DNA of 64,000 bases from DATFNI01 sp963712305 (GTDB taxonomy: Bacteria > Bacteroidota > Rhodothermia > Balneolales > DATFMH01), in assembly GCA_963712305.1 (NCBI GenBank), contig CAVQHI010000002.1:806001-870000 (forward strand), in the 5' to 3' direction. The notes beneath the pieces are model-generated. The model was not told the DNA's origin and searched no databases. It saw only the letters and a program-made list of their open reading frames with translations. Positions 61,595 to 64,000 of the stretch are shown here, piece after piece. Position numbers and translations under genes: made by a program. Position 1 is the stretch's first letter. Each line of letters opens with the position of its first letter.

Positions 61595-63643
61595 TTATTC
61601 CTTAATAAGTGCCTGAAACGCCGGGTCCTTACGCAGCGGGTCCCATCTTGGATCGATCCGCATCCTCGATGGGTTCAAGACGATCGAAGCCGCGTTTCCG
61701 GGCGGCATGGCAAGCAGGTGTTTGAGCGTTGCAATGGCCCGGGACTTTTCACCGACCTCTGTCTGGATAACCGCGAGATAGAGCTCACCTACCGGACCCA
61801 TGAAAGCATCGCGTGAAGGGGGAAATAATGCCATGAGGCGGCGTGCCGAGGCGAGTGCGGCGGTCTTCTGCCCGAGCCCGGCCTGAGCAAATGCCCGGGC
61901 GTAAACGACTGCCGGCGATTCGGAGACCTGCTGCAAGACTTCCATCGCCCTGGAGTAGGCTCTGTGTGCCGCTTCATGGTCGCCGGAAAGTTGCTCCGCG
62001 TAGCCAAGCATTTCGTAATAGATACCCTGTGAGGGTTTGGATACCATTTTTTTCTGAGCCAGGGCCGCCTTCAGCAGCTGGATGGCCTCAGCATGGCGTT
62101 GGATAAGTAACACGTTTAAAATTGTATATGGATAACTAGTCCATTTAAGCGAAGAGATCTTTGTCCCCGCCAGAACGTTCCCTGCCTGCGCCGTGTCTCC
62201 CTCACTCAGGAAAACACCCGACAAACTGACGATCGTGAGAGGAGCATCGGGATTAATGGCCAACACCCGTCGGTACATTTCTTTCGCCTTCCTGAAATCC
62301 AGCAGGCAAAAATAACTGTCACCAAGATCCTCTAATGTTTGAACATTACGGGGATCGAATGCAAGAGAAAGCTCCATATAATCGATCGCCGTCTGCCAGT
62401 GCCCGAGGCGACGCTCCACATAACCGATGCCCACCAATGCCGCCGCATTGTTGGGTGATATTTTCAGCACCTTCCGATAGGCGGCCAGCGCCTCGTCGTA
62501 GTGACGCAGTCCATGGTAGTAATAATCACCGGCGGCAATCTGTGTCGCAATGGCATCGGGCGCCAGGGCAATGGCCCGGTCCAGTGCCTGTTTGGCTTTA
62601 GCGAGGTGTGCCGGTGTATAGGCTATGAAATTGAAATAGGTGAAGCTGTTGATTGAAGACAGATGCGCCCAGGCAAGGGCAAAATTCGGGTCGAGTTGGA
62701 CCGCCCGCCGGTAGGCTGAGTCCGCGGATTGAGACGTACCTAGAAGGGTCGTATTGGTTTCTATGGACAATCCCCGCAAATAGGCATCGTAGGCGGCCGG
62801 GTTGTGGGTCGGCACATGGGCTACAGCCTTTGATTCCGCCGGTGAGAGTTTGGCATTGAGGGCCGATGCGATCTTTTCGGCTACTTCCCCTTCCACACCG
62901 AAGATATTATCCAGTGTTCGGGTGTAACTTTGAGCCCAGATATGGTTGTCGCTCTGTGCGTTGATCAGCTGCACATTGATTAACACCTGCTTGCCGGCTT
63001 TCTGCACGCTGCCTTCCAGGATGGTCGCCACGCCAAGCTGGGCGGCGATCGTTTTCAGATCCCCGGGGTGGCTTTTATATCGCTCGGTGGAAGTCCGGGA
63101 GATGACCTTCAGGTCTCCGATATCGGCCAGTTTGGTCAGGATCATATCCTGCATGCCATTGGCAAAGTAGACATTGTTTGAATCCGGACTCATGTTTTCG
63201 AAGGGCAATACGGCAATGGACTTGGCAAGAGCCGATGCCGAATCAGCAGCTGCAGTTCCTTTTGAAACTCCCCCAGATATAGCGGGTTGTGCTCTGAAAA
63301 ATTGTTGATAGAAAATGATCCCAACGGTGATTACCAGCAGGACTCCAAGAACAACATTGAGTCTACGGCCTGTCTTTTGCGTTACGGATTTCTCCTCAGG
63401 TACTTCATCGGTGCGTTTAACCCCATCGGGCGTCATCTCAAACGCCCAGGCAAGAATGATGGCAATCGGGAAGCCGGTCAAAACAAGAATGGTAAAAAAG
63501 GTAGGAACCCATTGCGGCAGATGAAGCTGGGGGGCAATCGTCGAAATAACCTGGATGATTAGCCAACCGGCTATGGCATACGCCGTGGCCACTTTGAAAA
63601 CGTTACGCCGTTTGAGTTCCGCTATGAGTTTTTTGAGGTTCAT
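61595..63643 (-). CDS. Membrane-anchored FlgO/TolB-N-like and TPR protein, paralogue B
   Basis: A 682-residue paralogue of the next gene downstream: same anchor (ELKRRNVFKVATAYAIAGWL, then AWAFEMTPDGVK), the same FlgO/TolB-N-like domain (KSIAVLPFENMSPDSNNVYF, ILEGSVQKAGKQVLINVQLI), then seven or more TPR units with clear YEEAL-type spacing (for example HWQTAIDYMELSLAFDP and RKAKEMYRRVLAINPDAP). The C-terminal region ends with a conserved IDPRWDPLRKDPAFQALI tail shared with the third copy. Its base composition is visibly more G+C-rich than paralogue A. Confidence 0.78.
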   Translation of the reverse strand: MNLKKLIAELKRRNVFKVATAYAIAGWLIIQVISTIAPQLHLPQWVPTFFTILVLTGFPIAIILAWAFEMTPDGVKRTDEVPEEKSVTQKTGRRLNVVLGVLLVITVGIIFYQQFFRAQPAISGGVSKGTAAADSASALAKSIAVLPFENMSPDSNNVYFANGMQDMILTKLADIGDLKVISRTSTERYKSHPGDLKTIAAQLGVATILEGSVQKAGKQVLINVQLINAQSDNHIWAQSYTRTLDNIFGVEGEVAEKIASALNAKLSPAESKAVAHVPTHNPAAYDAYLRGLSIETNTTLLGTSQSADSAYRRAVQLDPNFALAWAHLSSINSFTYFNFIAYTPAHLAKAKQALDRAIALAPDAIATQIAAGDYYYHGLRHYDEALAAYRKVLKISPNNAAALVGIGYVERRLGHWQTAIDYMELSLAFDPRNVQTLEDLGDSYFCLLDFRKAKEMYRRVLAINPDAPLTIVSLSGVFLSEGDTAQAGNVLAGTKISSLKWTSYPYTILNVLLIQRHAEAIQLLKAALAQKKMVSKPSQGIYYEMLGYAEQLSGDHEAAHRAYSRAMEVLQQVSESPAVVYARAFAQAGLGQKTAALASARRLMALFPPSRDAFMGPVGELYLAVIQTEVGEKSRAIATLKHLLAMPPGNAASIVLNPSRMRIDPRWDPLRKDPAFQALIKE

Positions 63644-63758
63644 GATTAACGTGTTAAGAAAGCTTTCAGCGATCGGCCCTCAGCGGTCAGCTTTTGTCGG
63701 TAGTTGGTTGTCCATTGTCAGCATTATTCATTCAAAATTCAAAATTTAAAATTCATAA
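63644..63758. other. Spacer between TPR paralogues B and C
   Basis: Starts like the A-B spacer, then has a TTGTCGGTAGTTGGTTGTCC low-complexity stretch and the AT-rich ATTCAAAATT block (63730-63764). Confidence 0.65.
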
Positions 63759-64000
63759 TTATTCTTGTTTCCATGGATATTCCTTAAGCAGCGCCTGGAA
63801 CCCTGGTTCCTTGCGAAGCGGATTCCAAATTGGGTCCAGGCGAAGCAGTGCCGGGGTGAGGTGGCGAAAGACAGAGCTTCCGGGCGGCATGGCCAGCAGG
63901 TGCTTGAGCGTTGTAATGGCTCCGGACTTTTCACCAACCAGTGATTGTATCTCCGAGAGATAGAACTCACTCATCGGGCCCTGGAAGGCATCGCGTGATG
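63759..64000 (-). CDS. TPR protein paralogue C, C-terminal end (truncated by window edge)
   Basis: The last 80 residues of a third copy; the frame is open to the window edge. Its sequence follows paralogue B closely: SRDAFQGPMSEFYLSEIQ versus SRDAFMGPVGELYLAVIQ, then TLKHLLAMPPG in both and a tail LDPIWNPLRKEPGFQALLKE. It ends YPWKQE. The rest lies outside. Confidence 0.8.
   Translation of the reverse strand, partial: SRDAFQGPMSEFYLSEIQSLVGEKSGAITTLKHLLAMPPGSSVFRHLTPALLRLDPIWNPLRKEPGFQALLKEYPWKQE

Noticed and set aside
59701..63643. Adenylate cyclase annotation for the TPR proteins
   Set aside because: Only the N-terminal anchor resembles proteins carrying that label; no class III cyclase domain is present.
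1..64000. CRISPR array, insertion sequence or prophage
   Set aside because: No regularly spaced direct repeats, no transposase, integrase or phage structural genes were recognised on either strand.

Overview
The window looks like a chromosomal segment of a free-living, prototrophic member of the FCB group, most likely Bacteroidota in the broad sense and perhaps the Balneolales/Rhodothermia side. This rests on gene content: a DUF4175 protein, a ClpC with a UVR domain, an acidic six-domain ribosomal protein S1, a Bacteroidota-type arginine cluster with a transcarbamylase for acylated ornithine, a GDP-heptose cassette, and tandem membrane-anchored TPR proteins that start with a KRRNVFKVA-type motif. 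I see no rRNA, tRNA, CRISPR array, insertion sequence or phage gene.

Layout. 0-8 kb: end of a metallo-beta-lactamase-fold hydrolase, an SLBB polysaccharide-export protein, a giant DUF4175 coiled-coil protein and a beta-barrel/SPOR protein (cell envelope). 8-11.3 kb (minus): HAD phosphatase, BatB-like VWA protein, glycerate 2-kinase. 12-17 kb (plus): methyltransferase, glycosyltransferase and the four enzymes that make GDP-D-glycero-D-manno-heptose. 17-28.5 kb: a secreted protein of unknown function, clpC, rpsT, cmk, rpsA, nadA, moxR and an isolated nuoJK pair. 28.7-30 kb: an alpha/beta-hydrolase-like protein. 30-41 kb (minus): one branched-chain amino acid operon, ilvB-ilvN-ilvC-cimA-leuA-leuC-leuD-leuB-ilvE, with ilvD divergent from it. 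43.8-51.6 kb (minus): arginine operon argG-(P-loop protein)-argC-argF'-argB-argE-argH. 52-59 kb (plus): aspartokinase, thrB, thrC, a broken four-helix-bundle gene, pheA and an alaC-like aminotransferase. 59.4-64 kb (minus): a small membrane protein and three tandem TPR paralogues, the last cut by the window edge.

The most striking signals are two leader-peptide attenuators. In front of argG lies a 29-codon reading frame with three consecutive Arg codons. Its RNA can fold into competing pause, antiterminator and terminator hairpins, as in the enterobacterial amino-acid attenuators, but here for arginine. In front of ilvB lies a reading frame of up to 77 codons whose last 46 residues are about 70% Leu/Ile/Val with many CUA codons. 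It is followed by two mutually exclusive hairpins, one of which buries an in-frame AUG of ilvB and has no U-tract, so this control may act on translation. The same arginine operon encodes a P-loop, DUF1611-like protein where no glutamate acetyltransferase is visible; it is a candidate for a missing or unusual step.
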